Positions 35,112 to 43,492 of a DNA stretch of 64,000 nucleotides are shown here, in pieces. The notes under the pieces are model-generated. The model was not told the origin of the DNA and made no database searches. It saw nothing but the letters and a program-made list of their open reading frames with translations. Origin of the DNA: an uncultured Duncaniella sp. (GTDB lineage: Bacteria > Bacteroidota > Bacteroidia > Bacteroidales > Muribaculaceae). The position numbers were made by a program, and so were the translations under genes. Each line of letters starts with the position of its first letter. Positions within the stretch are counted from its first letter, which is position 1. The DNA lies in contig CAJTMJ010000007.1 of assembly GCA_910577335.1 (NCBI GenBank), positions 47,234-111,233 on the forward strand, in the 5' to 3' direction.

Positions 35112-37643
35112 TTATTCTTCTAAACGGTTGATAACGCTCATCAGGGCTTCTCCGAGTCCTATGGTGTAGCCGCTGTTCATGTATACTACACGGTTGAATG
35201 TGTCGGCAATCACAAACAAGGGCTTTTCAACTTCGGTTAAATTCAGGCTTGCTGCAAGTTCCGATGCCAACACGCCATCCTTGTCAATTCCGAAAATCAC
35301 ATTTTCGGGAAGATTCTTGAATGTGGATTTATTGAATCGTGATGCTTCATTTTCATCTTTGAAAAGCAGCACTATTTTCTTGCCCCACTTTTCAAAGTCA
35401 CCTTTAAGTGCGCTTATGTCGTTAAGCGCATGTGAGGTAGGTTCATGGTTGGGCTGTATGAGCCCGATCACATAATACCCACGTCCTGTGGAGGATAGGA
35501 TGCTTTTGTCGGCTTTGGTTTCAAGGTCATGGTAGATATTTTCGGAATTCAGCGACCCGATCACCTGCACCGCATTGTCATCATGACGGAAAACGAAAGG
35601 AATTTCAGTCGTTTCTCCATGCTTTACAGTGAAGAATTCAGTCTGTGCAAGCACACCGCCGTTGGCAAGACGTTGCCCCGTGACAAGCATATATTGACCC
35701 TCTTCAAGAGTGGAGTGATTGTTTAAGAAATCCTCAAGCGTTGTCCCTTCGTCATATTCAAGTTGACGGGGGAAGCCGTCGTCAATTTTAGAAATTGAAA
35801 AATGGTTATAATACTTAGGCTCTTTGACTGTCGAAAGCACTATTTCAGAAGCCTTGATATTGCCTGTGGGAGAAACTGACGGCAGAGCTGCGTTGTCAAG
35901 TTTCACATCCACCCATTCGCCTGTTTCGGAGGCATATTGCGGTTTACCTGTGACGGCATCTATGCGAGCCGGAATACCGCAGCTCCTTGCCCCGGCTACA
36001 AAACAGATGGCAGCCGATAGCGGATCGGCAATACCGCTTTCCCATACCGAGCGTGGAGACATGCGCAATTGCATGGGATTAATGTCGGTGCGTATCTTTA
36101 TTTTCCCCTTTATAAGCTCCACCCATTTGTCAGGATTGCTTGAATATGCGGCACGTTCGCTTTCGGGAATCACGCTTCTGAAATATTCTTTGTAAGGGGT
36201 GAGATTTTCGTTTTCAATACGGGGATTAAGTATGTAATCCACATACAGTTTCTCATGTTTTTTCGTTTCGGGTGTTGCTATATGGTCATAAAGCACTTCC
36301 GGAGCGACATCACGGCGATCTTTTTCGCTGATGGCGAGTAAAAGTGAAAGGGCTTTCTCCCTTTGATTGGCAGGTACAGAGGTTAGGAAGTCAGTGATAG
36401 TTTTGTGATTTCCTCTTGCCTCAGTGAGTACTTTAACGGTCTTTTCAGGGTCGAGCGACAATTTTCCGGCAAGTTCCTTTGCGGTAGCTTCATTGGCAAA
36501 GGTAGCCATATAGGCATGTCGGATAGAGTCTTCGTATGATTTGCGCTTGTCGTTTTCCAAAGCTTGCGCTTCAGTGGGTTTTGGCAGGGATGCCGAAGCC
36601 GGAGGTGGTATAAGGTCAAACTGCATTGAGCCGCTGTAAGACGCATCTTTGTCAAGAACTATAGTGACCGGTGAGGTTGAGTTCCCTTTTGCGAGACCGA
36701 ATTGTTTTCCGTCTGAAGCCCAGATGACGAGATCACCTTTCCCTACGTTCAATGACGAGTATCCGTTGTCGTCAGTCCGCTTTCTGGCTAAGGGATAATA
36801 CTCGGCATAATTGTAGAGACTGAAATTTACAATGACACCTTTTGCAGGTGTAAGGTCGGGATTCAAAACCTGTACTTTCACAGGCGCCACCGGGGCATAA
36901 TTTTCAGTTACGTTTATGACGGTGTAGTAGGGGGTGGATGCAACTCCTTCTTCCGGTCCGTCGTAAACACCGAACGCATTGGTGTGCATCAGCATTCCCC
37001 GTGATGCCGGAGAGTTGAACCAAGCAAGGTTAAGTATAGGTTCAGGCTCACATGCGCCGAGGAAATACCATTTGCCGTTAGCCCATGCTTCTACCCAAGC
37101 GTGATTGTCGTCGGTATGCGCCCATCGGGGGGTATATACCTGTCGTGCAGGTATTCCCATTGCTCTTAACGCAGCTACGGTGAATGTTGATTCCTCCCCG
37201 CATCGTCCTATGGCTTGACTGACGGTAGATAGCGGGCTGCTGGTGCGGGGGTCGGATGGCTGATAGGTGGCTTTTTCATGGCACCAGTGGTTGATTTCCA
37301 ATATTGCGTCCTCCATCGACAGATTTTTCACCCTGTCCTTAAGTTCGTCATAAAATACCTGTCGTGACATGTCAAGATTTTCATTGTTGACTCTGACAGG
37401 GAGGACGAAGTGACGGAATTCCCGTTCAGGCACTGTTTTTCCCCATGGCATTTCATTGCGGGCTTTTAATGAAAGCTCTACATTTTGCCGGTAGAAGTCT
37501 CTGTCATACATAGCCTTGTCGGGCAAAGGCATACCTTTATACAGGAATTCAATCAGACTGTCGGTCTCATTGACGGGGTTTACCGCTCCAGAATTGAATG
37601 ATACTGCCATTATAATCGCCGCAGTCAGCCATAATTTTGCCAT
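35112..37643 (-). CDS. Secreted transglutaminase-like protein with C-terminal thioredoxin-like domain
   Basis: An 843-residue periplasmic or secreted protein. A signal peptide (about 1-20) is followed by a transglutaminase-like core with Cys in GRCGEESTF (about 147-155), His in DDNHAWVE and a downstream Asp/Glu position. A carboxypeptidase-regulatory-like beta domain (about 255-330), a second transglutaminase-like stretch (about 540-620) and a C-terminal thioredoxin-fold segment (about 700-840, without CxxC) follow. The catalytic triad appears complete, so peptidase or cross-linking activity is possible. Confidence 0.85.
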   Translation of the reverse strand: MAKLWLTAAIIMAVSFNSGAVNPVNETDSLIEFLYKGMPLPDKAMYDRDFYRQNVELSLKARNEMPWGKTVPEREFRHFVLPVRVNNENLDMSRQVFYDELKDRVKNLSMEDAILEINHWCHEKATYQPSDPRTSSPLSTVSQAIGRCGEESTFTVAALRAMGIPARQVYTPRWAHTDDNHAWVEAWANGKWYFLGACEPEPILNLAWFNSPASRGMLMHTNAFGVYDGPEEGVASTPYYTVINVTENYAPVAPVKVQVLNPDLTPAKGVIVNFSLYNYAEYYPLARKRTDDNGYSSLNVGKGDLVIWASDGKQFGLAKGNSTSPVTIVLDKDASYSGSMQFDLIPPPASASLPKPTEAQALENDKRKSYEDSIRHAYMATFANEATAKELAGKLSLDPEKTVKVLTEARGNHKTITDFLTSVPANQREKALSLLLAISEKDRRDVAPEVLYDHIATPETKKHEKLYVDYILNPRIENENLTPYKEYFRSVIPESERAAYSSNPDKWVELIKGKIKIRTDINPMQLRMSPRSVWESGIADPLSAAICFVAGARSCGIPARIDAVTGKPQYASETGEWVDVKLDNAALPSVSPTGNIKASEIVLSTVKEPKYYNHFSISKIDDGFPRQLEYDEGTTLEDFLNNHSTLEEGQYMLVTGQRLANGGVLAQTEFFTVKHGETTEIPFVFRHDDNAVQVIGSLNSENIYHDLETKADKSILSSTGRGYYVIGLIQPNHEPTSHALNDISALKGDFEKWGKKIVLLFKDENEASRFNKSTFKNLPENVIFGIDKDGVLASELAASLNLTEVEKPLFVIADTFNRVVYMNSGYTIGLGEALMSVINRLEE

Positions 37644-37701
37644 ATTGAATGTCGGGTAGTTATATTTATGTGATATGATGTTGTGTCAGGGCTTTGAGTC
37701 G

Positions 37702-38448
37702 TCAGACACAGCTGTTTATTTCTGAAATAATCTTTTTTACAATCTCCGCAGATGTTACCATACGGCTGTATTCATCGCTCCCTTTGGCTCCCATGCTCAC
37801 GTTCTCGTTACGGAAAGTCATCTTTGAGCCAATCTTGTGACGAGCTGAGGCGTGAAGTTCGGAGACTCCGCTTTCAGTCGCTATCATCCGTGCGTTGGTT
37901 TCATTTACTCCGCTTCCTGCCATTATGGTGATGCGTCCTGCGCTCTGATGATGAAGCTGTGCGAGCAATTTCACACCTTTCTCCGCTGAGGTGGCTTGTC
38001 CTGACGTAAGAAGTCTGTGACATCCGAGTGAGATTATATCTTCCAACGCCTCCATCGGATTCCGGCATAGATCAAAAGCCCGGTGAAAGGTTATTTCTAT
38101 ACCTTCTGCGGCATCCACAAGTCTGCGGCAGAGTTCCATGTCGATATTTCCGTCGGGGGTGAGAGCCCCGATCACCACACCGTTGACACCTTCTTTGACA
38201 AATGTCTTTATGTCGGTGATCATGCAGTCGGCTTCTTCTGGAGTGTAGATGAAGTCGCCACCTCTCGGACGTATCAGCACGTTTACCTTTATCCCTTGCG
38301 CAAGAGCCGCTTTCACAAACCCTACTGAGGGTGTGACACCGCCCTCGGAGAGTCCGCTGCACAGTTCCACACGTGTGGCTCCTCCCTGTGCCGCAGCAGC
38401 GACACTTTCTATGGAATCAGCGCAGACTTCAAGTGTGCGAAGAGTCAT
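37702..38448 (-). CDS. cutC: Copper homeostasis protein CutC
   Basis: A 248-residue TIM-barrel protein. The start EVCADSIESVAAAAQGGATRVELCS, given here as a gapped stretch (EVCADSIES ... GATRVELCS), and the later VLIRPRGGDF, FHRAFD and GSGVN motifs are those of CutC. The copper role of the family is debated. It lies 7 bp after the GH29 fucosidase gene, so the two are probably cotranscribed. Confidence 0.92.
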   Translation of the reverse strand: MTLRTLEVCADSIESVAAAAQGGATRVELCSGLSEGGVTPSVGFVKAALAQGIKVNVLIRPRGGDFIYTPEEADCMITDIKTFVKEGVNGVVIGALTPDGNIDMELCRRLVDAAEGIEITFHRAFDLCRNPMEALEDIISLGCHRLLTSGQATSAEKGVKLLAQLHHQSAGRITIMAGSGVNETNARMIATESGVSELHASARHKIGSKMTFRNENVSMGAKGSDEYSRMVTSAEIVKKIISEINSCV

Positions 38449-38455
38449 ACGATGG

Positions 38456-39790
38456 TTATTTTGTGGTGAGTTCGATTATATAGTCGGCTACATCGGGTAT
38501 TTCGAGGAGATGCAGCACTATACCTTTATCTTTGTGTCGGGTGAATTTCACATCCTGTTTCCCGTCAAATGTGACTGCTTTCTTTACTTTGCAGTCGAGT
38601 GGCAGATGGAGGTCGCACGTATCAGCTGAGAGAAGATGCACGTAGAGTGTGTCACCTTTTCGGGTAGTCGTTCCCCACGGTTGCGACTGTATGTCACCGC
38701 CGGCTGTGTCATATATTGTCTCGCCATATTTGGCAAGCCATTCCCCCATCTCTTTGAGTCGTGATAATGACTGTTCGGGGAACTCTCCGTTGGGCTGCGG
38801 ACCAACGTTCAGAAGGAGGTTGGCACCCATGCCTGCGCATTTCACAAGAAGTCTTATCAAAGTGGGAGTGTCTTTGTAGTCAGTGTCACGCACTTTATAT
38901 CCCCACATGCCGTTCATGGTCTGACATGTCTCCTTAGGCAATGCTCCGAGTTCCTGATAGCTTAATCCTGCGGTGTTTTCCCCCGGAACGTCACGTTCGA
39001 ATATCTGAATATCCTCACCGGGAATCACATTGACATGATGGTTATTGGCTACCATACATGACGGTTGCAGGGTGTGGATCATCTCATATTGCTTGTCAAG
39101 TTGCCAGTCAAACGGTATGGAGTCCTCATCATGATCCCAGTAACCGTCAAACCATATAGCACGGATAGGACCGTAGTTAGTAAGCAGCTCGGTGAGCTGG
39201 TTGTTCATGAATTTGTAATAGGTATCCCAGTTGTAATTCAGGGAATCTCTGCCGTTGTAGCGCCCTGTGCGCCCCCGCGGATAGTCGGTGCGTTTCCAGT
39301 CGAGGTGTGAATAATAAAGGTGGAGCTTTATATCCTCTTTTGCACACGCCTCGGACAGCTCTTTCAGCACGTCACGTTTGAAGGGTGTTCCGTCCACTAT
39401 GTTGTAGTCACTCTCGGCTGTCTTAAACATTGAAAAGCCGTCGTGGTGGCGTGATGTGAATGTGACGTATCGGGCTCCTGAGCCTTTGATGGCTTTTACC
39501 CACTCGTCGGCATTGAAATCTGCCGGGTAGAAACCTTTTGCCGCCTTGCAGTATTCATCTTCACGTATGCCGGAGTTCAGATACCATTCACCTTGGGCAA
39601 ACATGCTGTAGATGCCCCAGTGAATGAATATGCCGAAACGGTCGGCGGCAAATTCCTTCTGCGATTTCTTGACCGCCTCGCTGGGTATGTATGTTACACC
39701 CTTATTAGCCGTCGCTTCTGTGTTTAGCTCTGAGGCATAACCACCAAAAGACACGGCAAGTATCGTCAATGCTGATAAAATTTTTTTCAT
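38456..39790 (-). CDS. Alpha-L-fucosidase, glycoside hydrolase family 29
   Basis: A secreted exo-fucosidase of 444 residues that releases L-fucose from host or plant glycans. The signal peptide (about 1-18) fits the ATG at 39790 better than the earlier in-frame ATG at 39844. Motifs: FGIFIHWGIYS (about 51-61), SRHHDGFSMF, and the nucleophile Asp in AIWFDGYW. The barrel is followed by a short beta domain. A half-site of the dispersed element lies 28 bp upstream. Confidence 0.92.
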   Translation of the reverse strand: MKKILSALTILAVSFGGYASELNTEATANKGVTYIPSEAVKKSQKEFAADRFGIFIHWGIYSMFAQGEWYLNSGIREDEYCKAAKGFYPADFNADEWVKAIKGSGARYVTFTSRHHDGFSMFKTAESDYNIVDGTPFKRDVLKELSEACAKEDIKLHLYYSHLDWKRTDYPRGRTGRYNGRDSLNYNWDTYYKFMNNQLTELLTNYGPIRAIWFDGYWDHDEDSIPFDWQLDKQYEMIHTLQPSCMVANNHHVNVIPGEDIQIFERDVPGENTAGLSYQELGALPKETCQTMNGMWGYKVRDTDYKDTPTLIRLLVKCAGMGANLLLNVGPQPNGEFPEQSLSRLKEMGEWLAKYGETIYDTAGGDIQSQPWGTTTRKGDTLYVHLLSADTCDLHLPLDCKVKKAVTFDGKQDVKFTRHKDKGIVLHLLEIPDVADYIIELTTK

Positions 39791-39817
39791 GATAATAACT
39801 TTTCCAATTGCAATAAT

Positions 39818-39833
39818 GAACTGATTTAAATCA
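39818..39833 (-). repeat. Half-site of the dispersed element upstream of GH29
   Basis: GAACTGATTTAAATCA on the plus strand; read on the minus strand it gives TTTAAATCAGTTCATTA pointing towards the GH29 start, the same orientation as the other copies. Confidence 0.5.
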
Positions 39834-39917
39834 CTCAAATGCAAAAATAGTGAAATATTCTGATATTAAACCGTCATCAATGTAAATTTTGATACAAACT
39901 CACCGATAGGACTGGAG

Positions 39918-40289
39918 TTATTTCCTGTTGCGAGAAGTGACGGCAGAAAAATTTTTAATCGCCCAGTCAATGACATTGTCAATGACAGGTATTAGACTTT
40001 TGCCGAGCGGTGTTAGGGAGTATTCCACTCTCGGCGGTACTTCGGGATAGAGCTTACGGTTTATAAGTCCGTCGGCTTCTAGATTTTTTAAGGTTTCGGT
40101 AAGCACTTTCGGAGATATGTCGGGTATGGCTTTGCCGATAACATTGAAACGAGTACTGCCGTTTTCAGAGAGGATACACAGAATGAGCATCGCCCATTTA
40201 CCAGAGAATCGGGAAATGACATTTCTCACCGGACATGTATCGATATTGATATATTTTTTCAAATTTTCTTGAGGTGGTAAACTGTTCAT
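39918..40289 (-). CDS. HxlR family winged-helix transcriptional regulator
   Basis: A 123-residue DNA-binding protein with the family opening CPVRNVISRFSGKWAMLIL (about 18-36, with Cys and GKW conserved) and the wing EVPPRVEYSLTPLGKSL. HxlR proteins often respond to redox or electrophile stress through the N-terminal Cys. It is divergent from the cupin gene, its most likely target. Confidence 0.9.
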   Translation of the reverse strand: MNSLPPQENLKKYINIDTCPVRNVISRFSGKWAMLILCILSENGSTRFNVIGKAIPDISPKVLTETLKNLEADGLINRKLYPEVPPRVEYSLTPLGKSLIPVIDNVIDWAIKNFSAVTSRNRK

Positions 40290-40299
40290 TTTTAATTAT

Positions 40300-40398
40300 A
40301 GTTACTTTAATGTAAGTGACTTTCGTTTTTGTAAGTTGTTGTTTATTAGGAATAAACGTTTTAATTTTGCACTATCAAAACGAAAGTATGTTTCGTTT
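40300..40398 (+). promoter_or_regulatory. HxlR/cupin intergenic control region
   Basis: A near-perfect repeat AGTTACTT-N6-AAGTGACT lies at 40300-40321. A promoter for the cupin gene is TTG (40339-40341), N20, TAATTTTG (40362-40369). A perfect AAACGAAA-N5-TTTCGTTT repeat at 40378-40398 overlaps the start of transcription. The repeats are candidate HxlR operators. Confidence 0.55.
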
Positions 40399-40432
40399 GC
40401 AAAGTTAATTATAAATTTTAAAACATAAAATT

Positions 40433-40843
40433 ATGAATGAAATTACAATTAAGGAAAATGGCAATAAGTTTGCACATGCATCGGTAGGAAATCTTGAGAA
40501 GTTTGACGGTAAATTGTTTCTGAAGGATGCAATAGGAGCCACTTCATGTGAAATTTCCTTCGGCGCTCTTCCTTCCGGTGTTGCTGTCCCATCTTTTCAT
40601 AGTCATAAGGAAGATGAAGAGATATATGTGATTATCTCGGGTGAGGGACGGTTTCAGGTAGATAATGATGTGTTTGACATAGCTGAAGGCTCTGTTGTCA
40701 GAGTGTCTACCGGTTGTGATCGTAATCTTAAATGCACATCTGCCACTCCGATGACTTATATATGTATTCAGGCTAAAGAAAAATCGCTCAATTTCTGCAC
40801 AATGACTGATGCTGAAATTACCGAACGGGAAAATCTGTTATGA
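40433..40843 (+). CDS. Cupin domain-containing protein
   Basis: A 136-residue single-domain cupin. The metal-binding motif is seen as FHSHKEDEEIYVIISGEG (about 60-77), with the second motif containing GSVVRVSTGCDRNL, where the usual His is replaced. Function may be sensing or small-molecule modification. It is divergent from the HxlR regulator. Confidence 0.87.
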   Translation: MNEITIKENGNKFAHASVGNLEKFDGKLFLKDAIGATSCEISFGALPSGVAVPSFHSHKEDEEIYVIISGEGRFQVDNDVFDIAEGSVVRVSTGCDRNLKCTSATPMTYICIQAKEKSLNFCTMTDAEITERENLL

Positions 40844-40864
40844 AAATCAGTTCATTAAAATAAT

Positions 40865-40902
40865 ATCTCCCCAAAAGTTTTATATATGACTTTTGGGGAG
40901 AT
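40865..40902. terminator. Bidirectional terminator between cupin and fucO
   Basis: A perfect 14-bp stem (ATCTCCCCAAAAGT and its complement) with a 10-nt loop, between two convergent genes. Confidence 0.75.
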
Positions 40903-40965
40903 GTTATTTACTGTAGATTTTTTGATATATGGATAGTGTGGGCACTATCTTGTTATAGAATTATA

Positions 40966-42120
40966 TCAAAGGACTTTCTTGTAGAGGGCGATGATTTCGT
41001 CGAGGGTCACGGGGCGGGGATTGCCGGGTGTGCAGACGTCGGCGAGGGCTTGCTCGGCAAGGCGTGGAATATCTTTCTCTGTGATGCCGAGGTCGGTGAG
41101 ATGCTGGGGTATCTCAACCTTTATGGCGAGGGCTTTCACTGCATCGCAAGCGGCGCGTGATGCCTCTTCACGTGTCATACCTGTGGTGTCAACGCCCATA
41201 GCACGTGCTATTTCGGGATATTTGTCAAGGCAGTACTCCATGTTGAATTCCATCACAGTCGGGAGCAGGAGCGCATTGGCAACGCCGTGTGGTATGTCGA
41301 AGAGCGAGCCGAGCGGGTGAGCCATGCCGTGAACAAGTCCGAGACCGACATTTGAGAATGCCATGCCGGCAATGTACTGAGCAACCGCCATACCGTTGCG
41401 GGCATCGGCATTGTTAGGTTCGGCTACGGCAACAGGGAGGTATTTGCTGATCATGCGGACAGCTTCGATTTCAAACATGTCAGACATTTCCCATGCGCCT
41501 TTGGTTATATAACCTTCAATAGCGTGGGTGAGCGCATCCATACCTGTGGCTGCTGTCAGGCTCTTGGGAAGACTGTACATAAGTTCGGCGTCGATGATAG
41601 CCACTGCCGGAATGTCGTTGGGGTCAACGCATACCATCTTTTTCTGCTTGTCCTCGTCGATAATCACATAGTTGATTGTGGTTTCGGCTGCTGTGCCGGC
41701 AGTAGTGGGGAGAGCTATGATGGGAACACTCTTGTGGGTGGTGGGAGCGCAACCTTCAAGTGATATGATGTCGTCAAATTCCGGGTTATTCACCACGATG
41801 CCGATACCTTTGGCTGTGTCGATAGATGAACCTCCGCCGATAGCCACGATGAAGTCGGCTCCTGATTTCTTATAAGCCTCGATACCGTTTTTAACGTTGG
41901 TGACGGTCGGGTTGGGCTTAACATCGCTGAATATTTCGTATGGTATTCCGGCTTCGTCAAGAACATCGGTTACCATTTTGGCAACACCGAATTTGATAAG
42001 CCCGGGATCTGTCACCACAAGGGCTTTGTTTTTGCCGAGTTGTTTTATTGCTTCGGGGAGTTGTTTTCTCGCACCGGGTCCGAAGTAGGACACTTCGTTC
42101 AGGATGAAACGATTGATCAT
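40966..42120 (-). CDS. fucO: Lactaldehyde reductase (iron-dependent alcohol dehydrogenase)
   Basis: FucO reduces L-lactaldehyde, made during fucose or rhamnose breakdown, to 1,2-propanediol with NADH. The 384-residue protein has NAD-binding GGGSSIDTAKGIG (about 95-107), and Fe2+ ligands in MDALTHAIEG and GLVHGMAHPLGSLFDIPHG. The N-terminus closely follows E. coli FucO (RFILNEVSYFGPGA; VVTDPGLIKFGV; NPEFDDIISLEG), which is the basis for the symbol. Confidence 0.88.
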   Translation of the reverse strand: MINRFILNEVSYFGPGARKQLPEAIKQLGKNKALVVTDPGLIKFGVAKMVTDVLDEAGIPYEIFSDVKPNPTVTNVKNGIEAYKKSGADFIVAIGGGSSIDTAKGIGIVVNNPEFDDIISLEGCAPTTHKSVPIIALPTTAGTAAETTINYVIIDEDKQKKMVCVDPNDIPAVAIIDAELMYSLPKSLTAATGMDALTHAIEGYITKGAWEMSDMFEIEAVRMISKYLPVAVAEPNNADARNGMAVAQYIAGMAFSNVGLGLVHGMAHPLGSLFDIPHGVANALLLPTVMEFNMEYCLDKYPEIARAMGVDTTGMTREEASRAACDAVKALAIKVEIPQHLTDLGITEKDIPRLAEQALADVCTPGNPRPVTLDEIIALYKKVL

Positions 42121-42303
42121 ATTTTACGGTATTAGTTGAACGGATTTTATTTGCTTTCACCCATTAAGAGGATGACTTTGGCAAAGTTAAATAAAATCCA
42201 TGAAAGTGCCAAGTGAAAAATGGTGACCCATGACTTTTCATCACGGCTCACCATGGCTTATTCATTTAAAATCTCTTTGGTCTGTTTATTTTATAGATAC
42301 ATT

Positions 42304-42477
42304 TTATTCTGGGCAGAAGAAGAGGTCGCATATCCCCCAGCAGATAATGGAAGATATGAAAAGAGCTACGATTAAACGTAAAGTTTTTGATTTTATAAAC
42401 TTGCGCTTGCCGAAAAACCAAAGCAGAATCTCCGCAACTACCGCAATTATTGTATAAACATACCAACGTGAAAACAT
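42304..42477 (-). CDS. Small membrane protein, hypothetical
   Basis: A 57-residue product from the ATG at 42477 with two hydrophobic helices (WYVYTIIAVVAEILLWFF and LIVALFISSIICWGICDL) separated by a basic loop. A -7-like box TAAATTTG lies at 42514-42521 on the minus strand, about 37 bp upstream. No homologue is recognised. Confidence 0.45.
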   Translation of the reverse strand: MFSRWYVYTIIAVVAEILLWFFGKRKFIKSKTLRLIVALFISSIICWGICDLFFCPE

Positions 42478-42551
42478 AATGAGTTGTAATTTTGAAGTTT
42501 TTCTTATAAGACGCAAATTTATATAAAATATGTACTAATGAGCTTAAAAAC

Positions 42552-43061
42552 TCATAAGTTATTTGTAGAACTTGTCGGGTGTGTGACTAATTCGATGGCT
42601 TGTTTGCCGGTGAGGTGTTCGATGTCAAGACAGATTATGTGCATGTGCGCCATCCCTTTTTCGAGTTCTTTGTTCAGGGCTGCTTCGTCGTCGGGATTAT
42701 ACCGGCGTCCGAGCATGGTTGCGGCTTTCAGCTTTTCGGATGGAGACTCGATGATGTGTATTTTGCCGAATGCGATCACGCTGCGGAAAAATGTCGTGAA
42801 TTTTTCGGGATGCACTTCATCCTGCTCGATGACGCAGAATGACGCTTTATCACAATTGCGTATGGCATCGATTTTGTGACCCGACAATGCGCTGTGGAAA
42901 ATCAGTTTGCCATTGTCGTAAACATAACTCATGGGAACGGCGTAAGGGTATCCGTTGTCGCCAAGGAGGGCTAAAGTCCCGGATGTGGCGTTTTGTAAGA
43001 TAGATATGCTTTCCTCTTCAGTAAGGAGCTGGCGTTTGCGGCGCATTTCACGAAATTCCAT
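42552..43061 (-). CDS. Pyridoxamine 5'-phosphate oxidase family (NimA-like) FMN-binding protein
   Basis: A 169-residue split-barrel flavoprotein. The opening MRRKRQLLTEEESISIL and the strand GTLALLGDNGYPYAVPMSYVYD (given in parts: GTLALLGDNGYP, AVPMSYVYD) are typical of NimA/PNPOx-like proteins, some of which reduce nitroimidazoles. The ATG at 43061 begins 1 bp after the stop of the SMR gene, so the pair is an operon. An ATG at 43088 would overlap the SMR gene. Confidence 0.85.
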   Translation of the reverse strand: MEFREMRRKRQLLTEEESISILQNATSGTLALLGDNGYPYAVPMSYVYDNGKLIFHSALSGHKIDAIRNCDKASFCVIEQDEVHPEKFTTFFRSVIAFGKIHIIESPSEKLKAATMLGRRYNPDDEAALNKELEKGMAHMHIICLDIEHLTGKQAIELVTHPTSSTNNL

Positions 43062-43062
43062 G

Positions 43063-43386
43063 TTATGATACCATTTTAAGTCCGACAATAGATGCTATGA
43101 GTGTGGTGATGAAGAACAGTCGCCAGAATGTGGCAGGTTCGTTGAAGATGAAAATTCCGACAAGTACTGTCCCCACGGCACCGATGCCTGTCCATACGGG
43201 GTAGGCTGTGCCTAAAGGCAATGTTTGAGTGGCTTTCGCAAGAAGCCCCATGCTGACAATGGTGAATAACGCAAAACCACCGATCCAACACCACCATTGT
43301 AAACCGTCAACAGCTTTCGCACGACCTAAGCAATAGGTAAATCCAACCTCGCAAAGTCCTGCGACAATAAGGATGATCCAATTCAT
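43063..43386 (-). CDS. Small multidrug resistance (SMR) family exporter
   Basis: A 107-residue four-helix membrane protein. The essential Glu is in VAGLCEVGFTYCLG (about residue 13), with the conserved LPLGTAYPVWTGIGAVGT segment (about 55-72). This form is closer to SugE/Gdx-type guanidinium exporters than to EmrE. No guanidine riboswitch is visible upstream. It is first in an operon with the FMN-binding protein. Confidence 0.88.
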   Translation of the reverse strand: MNWIILIVAGLCEVGFTYCLGRAKAVDGLQWWCWIGGFALFTIVSMGLLAKATQTLPLGTAYPVWTGIGAVGTVLVGIFIFNEPATFWRLFFITTLIASIVGLKMVS

Positions 43387-43445
43387 AAAAATAAAATCCT
43401 ATCTGAGGGCTGCAAGAATTCTCGGCGACTCCTTCTGAGGTTCTG

Positions 43446-43483
43446 CAAAGGTAAAACTTTTTTGTGACAGTTCGTCACAAAAA
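43446..43483 (-). promoter_or_regulatory. SMR promoter with palindromic operator
   Basis: A -7 box TACCTTTG on the minus strand (43446-43453) is followed upstream by a perfect inverted repeat TTTTTGTGAC-N5-GTCACAAAAA at 43459-43483, covering the spacer and -33 region. There is no T tract after the stem on either strand, so an operator fits better than a terminator. Confidence 0.6.
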
Positions 43484-43492
43484 CTTAAAAAC

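Noticed and set aside
43387..43492. Possible guanidine riboswitch upstream of the SMR gene
   Set aside because: No ykkC-type or ACGR-hairpin motifs are visible; the only structure is a TTTTTGTGAC/GTCACAAAAA dyad at the promoter.
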